Assembly: GCA_900551555.1 (NCBI GenBank)
Contig: URWC01000032.1
Location: forward strand, 1-15,092
DNA length: 15,092 nt
Source: an uncultured Collinsella sp.
GTDB lineage: Bacteria; Actinomycetota; Coriobacteriia; Coriobacteriales; Coriobacteriaceae
Reading direction: 5' to 3'
Numbering within the stretch: position 1 is the stretch's first letter; every line of letters starts with the position of its first letter. The position numbers and the translations under genes were made by a program. Shown piece after piece: positions 13,857-15,092 of this stretch. The notes beneath the pieces are model-generated. The model made no database searches. It had not been told where the DNA came from and saw only the letters and a program-made list of their open reading frames with translations.

Positions 13857-14819
13857 ATGCACGCAACTGATTTTGGCCGCACGCTCATCATCGCCAACCC
13901 AGCCGCCCAGTCGGGTGCGGCGCACGAAGTTGCCGAGCGCCTGCAACGCTTTTTGGACATGACTGCACGCGCATCCCAGTTTGACTTGGTGCTAACCGAG
14001 CGCATGGGACACGCCAAGGAGCTGGCCGCACAGGCCCAGGGCTATCGCACCGTTATCGCCCTTGGCGGCGACGGCGTGATTCACGAGGTCGTCAACGGGC
14101 TTATGACGCAAGAGGAGGACACCCGCCCCGCTCTTGCCATCCTACCCGTGGGCTCTGGCAACGATTTTGCCCAAACGCTCGGCATCGACGATTTCTCCGG
14201 TAAGGATTTTGGCGCGCTGCTCACCTGCGAGCTGCAGCGTCAGGACATCGGGCGCATTCGCTCGTGGAGCCCTGCGAGCGGCAGCGGCGAGGCTACCGTT
14301 GAGTACTACGACCAGACGCTCTCGGTCGGCATCGATGCCGCCATCGGCCTGGGCACCACCGAGCTGCGCAAAAAGACGGGCCTCGCCGGCGCTCCGCTCT
14401 ACACCCTATCGGGACTTGAGCAGTTTGGCCTGCGCTATCGCAACTACCCCATGACCATCAGCTTTGATGGCGCGCCCGCCGAGCGCGTGAGGGCGATCAT
14501 CATGGCCATCCAGCTGGGACCCACCTATGGCTCGGGCTATCGCATCTGCCCCAACGCCGACCCCTGCGACGGCATGCTCGACATCTGCTACGCATGCGGC
14601 CCTGTCCCTCGCGCGGTTGCCCTGCCTATGTTTCTTTCGGCCAAGGACGGCCACCATATCAAGTTGCCACCGGTTCGCATGCGCCGATGCCGCCATGCCG
14701 AGCTCACTTTTGAGGAGCCCGACTACCCCATCCAAGCCGACGGCGAGCCCGTTGTCGCCTCGCGCATCGAGGTCGACATCCTTGCCGGCGTCCTCCACGT
14801 CTGGCATCCCACCCGCTAA
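13857..14819 (+). CDS. Diacylglycerol kinase family (DagK/YegS-like) lipid kinase
   Basis: A 320-residue cytoplasmic lipid kinase; relatives phosphorylate diacylglycerol to recycle it into phospholipid synthesis. N-terminal LIIANPAAQSG at 10-20, nucleotide-binding VIALGGDGVIHEVVNGL at 66-82 (GGDG 70-73), ILPVGSGNDFAQTLGI at 95-110 and C-terminal YPIQADGEPV match the family in order, and the length is typical. I chose the ATG at 13857 with GGGAG 7 nt upstream; the GTG at 13785 lacks a site. It lies 87 nt after the CLC gene, a gap in which I see nothing notable, and is probably cotranscribed. Sphingosine or other lipid substrates cannot be excluded. Confidence 0.92.
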   Translation: MHATDFGRTLIIANPAAQSGAAHEVAERLQRFLDMTARASQFDLVLTERMGHAKELAAQAQGYRTVIALGGDGVIHEVVNGLMTQEEDTRPALAILPVGSGNDFAQTLGIDDFSGKDFGALLTCELQRQDIGRIRSWSPASGSGEATVEYYDQTLSVGIDAAIGLGTTELRKKTGLAGAPLYTLSGLEQFGLRYRNYPMTISFDGAPAERVRAIIMAIQLGPTYGSGYRICPNADPCDGMLDICYACGPVPRAVALPMFLSAKDGHHIKLPPVRMRRCRHAELTFEEPDYPIQADGEPVVASRIEVDILAGVLHVWHPTR

Positions 14820-14826
14820 CCCCACC

Positions 14827-14897
14827 TAAGTTGCGGTGAAATAGGGACTGTTTATGCAGATAAAGCCGCAAAACAGTCCCTATTTCACCGCAACTTA
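14827..14897. repeat. Long perfect inverted repeat (27-bp arms, 17-bp spacer)
   Basis: TAAGTTGCGGTGAAATAGGG... (14827-14853) is exactly reverse-complemented at 14871-14897. It lies between two convergent genes and begins 8 nt after the kinase stop. The stem is much longer than a normal terminator and is not followed by a long T-run on either strand. It may work as a bidirectional terminator, but a dispersed palindromic element (MITE-like) fits as well. Confidence 0.85.
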
Positions 14898-14906
14898 TTG
14901 AGAAGA

Positions 14907-15092
14907 TCATTCCTCCCCGCCCGGCTTGCGACGGTTGGCCTTTTTAATCGCGTTAAAGTGCTTATCATTGAGCCTGCGCTGGCGAGAGCGCTGAGGCACC
15001 TTGGTCTTTACGCGTCGGCGCGGTGGACGCCCGCGACGCTCAAGCTCAGCGCGCAGCTTACGCAGGCAGCTGCTGCGGTTTTGGAACTGGCT
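14907..15092 (-). CDS. ArfB/YaeJ-like peptidyl-tRNA hydrolase, C-terminal end (5' part outside window)
   Basis: Only the last 61 residues are present. They are very basic and read LRKLRAELERRGRPPRRRV..., then TKVPQRSRQRRLNDKHFNAI and KKANRRKPGGEE. The KVP...R.S..RRL..K......K..RR pattern matches the C-terminal tail that ArfB/YaeJ-type release-factor homologues insert into the empty mRNA channel to rescue stalled ribosomes. The catalytic GGQ domain would be upstream of the window edge, so activity cannot be checked. It converges on the kinase gene across the inverted repeat. Confidence 0.8.
   Translation of the reverse strand, partial: SQFQNRSSCLRKLRAELERRGRPPRRRVKTKVPQRSRQRRLNDKHFNAIKKANRRKPGGEE

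Noticed and set aside
1..15092. CRISPR array, tRNA, rRNA, IS element or prophage genes
   Set aside because: None seen: no regularly spaced repeats, no cloverleaf or rRNA core sequence, no transposase or integrase motifs.

Overview
The window reads like a G+C-rich, strictly anaerobic Actinomycetota genome. Codon choice, strong GGAGG-type ribosome sites and the gene set suggest a gut coriobacterium such as Collinsella; this is inference, because there is no rRNA gene or other taxonomic marker. From position 1 to about 12140 every gene lies on the minus strand; two genes then run on the plus strand, and the last partial gene is on minus.

Selenium / iron-sulfur region (1-6640, minus). In transcription order: a roughly 250-nt leader with two overlapping small ORFs and several hairpins; two 2-hydroxyacyl-CoA-dehydratase-like proteins, each with six spaced cysteines as expected for a double-cubane protein; their BadF/HgdC-type ATPase activator; selD; yedF; a DUF3343 Se/S-carrier-like gene; and a class V aminotransferase (cysteine desulfurase-like) cut by the left edge. 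selD has an in-frame TGA at codon 17, exactly where the catalytic Cys/Sec of SelD sits, followed by a perfect stem-loop that fits a bacterial SECIS. It is therefore almost certainly a selenoprotein, and the cell should have SelA, SelB and tRNA-Sec. A selenium delivery set joined to an ATP-driven iron-sulfur reductase of unknown substrate is the best candidate here for an undescribed system. An 88-bp element lies just downstream of each dehydratase-like gene; the two copies are 84% identical and differ by compensatory base changes.

Molybdenum region (6676-12137, minus). modA-modB-modC form a molybdate/tungstate ABC importer operon ended by a strong terminator; ModB carries an unusual extracytoplasmic N-terminal domain of about 185 residues. 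Upstream lies a moeA-mogA pair for molybdenum insertion into molybdopterin, with its own terminator. Mo and Se genes side by side fit an organism that uses Mo/W-Se enzymes such as formate dehydrogenase, although no such enzyme is in the window.

Right part (12138-15092). A divergent promoter region leads to a CLC anion channel/antiporter gene and a diacylglycerol kinase-like gene on plus. A 71-bp hairpin with 27-bp perfect arms follows, then the C-terminal end of an ArfB-like ribosome-rescue hydrolase on minus.
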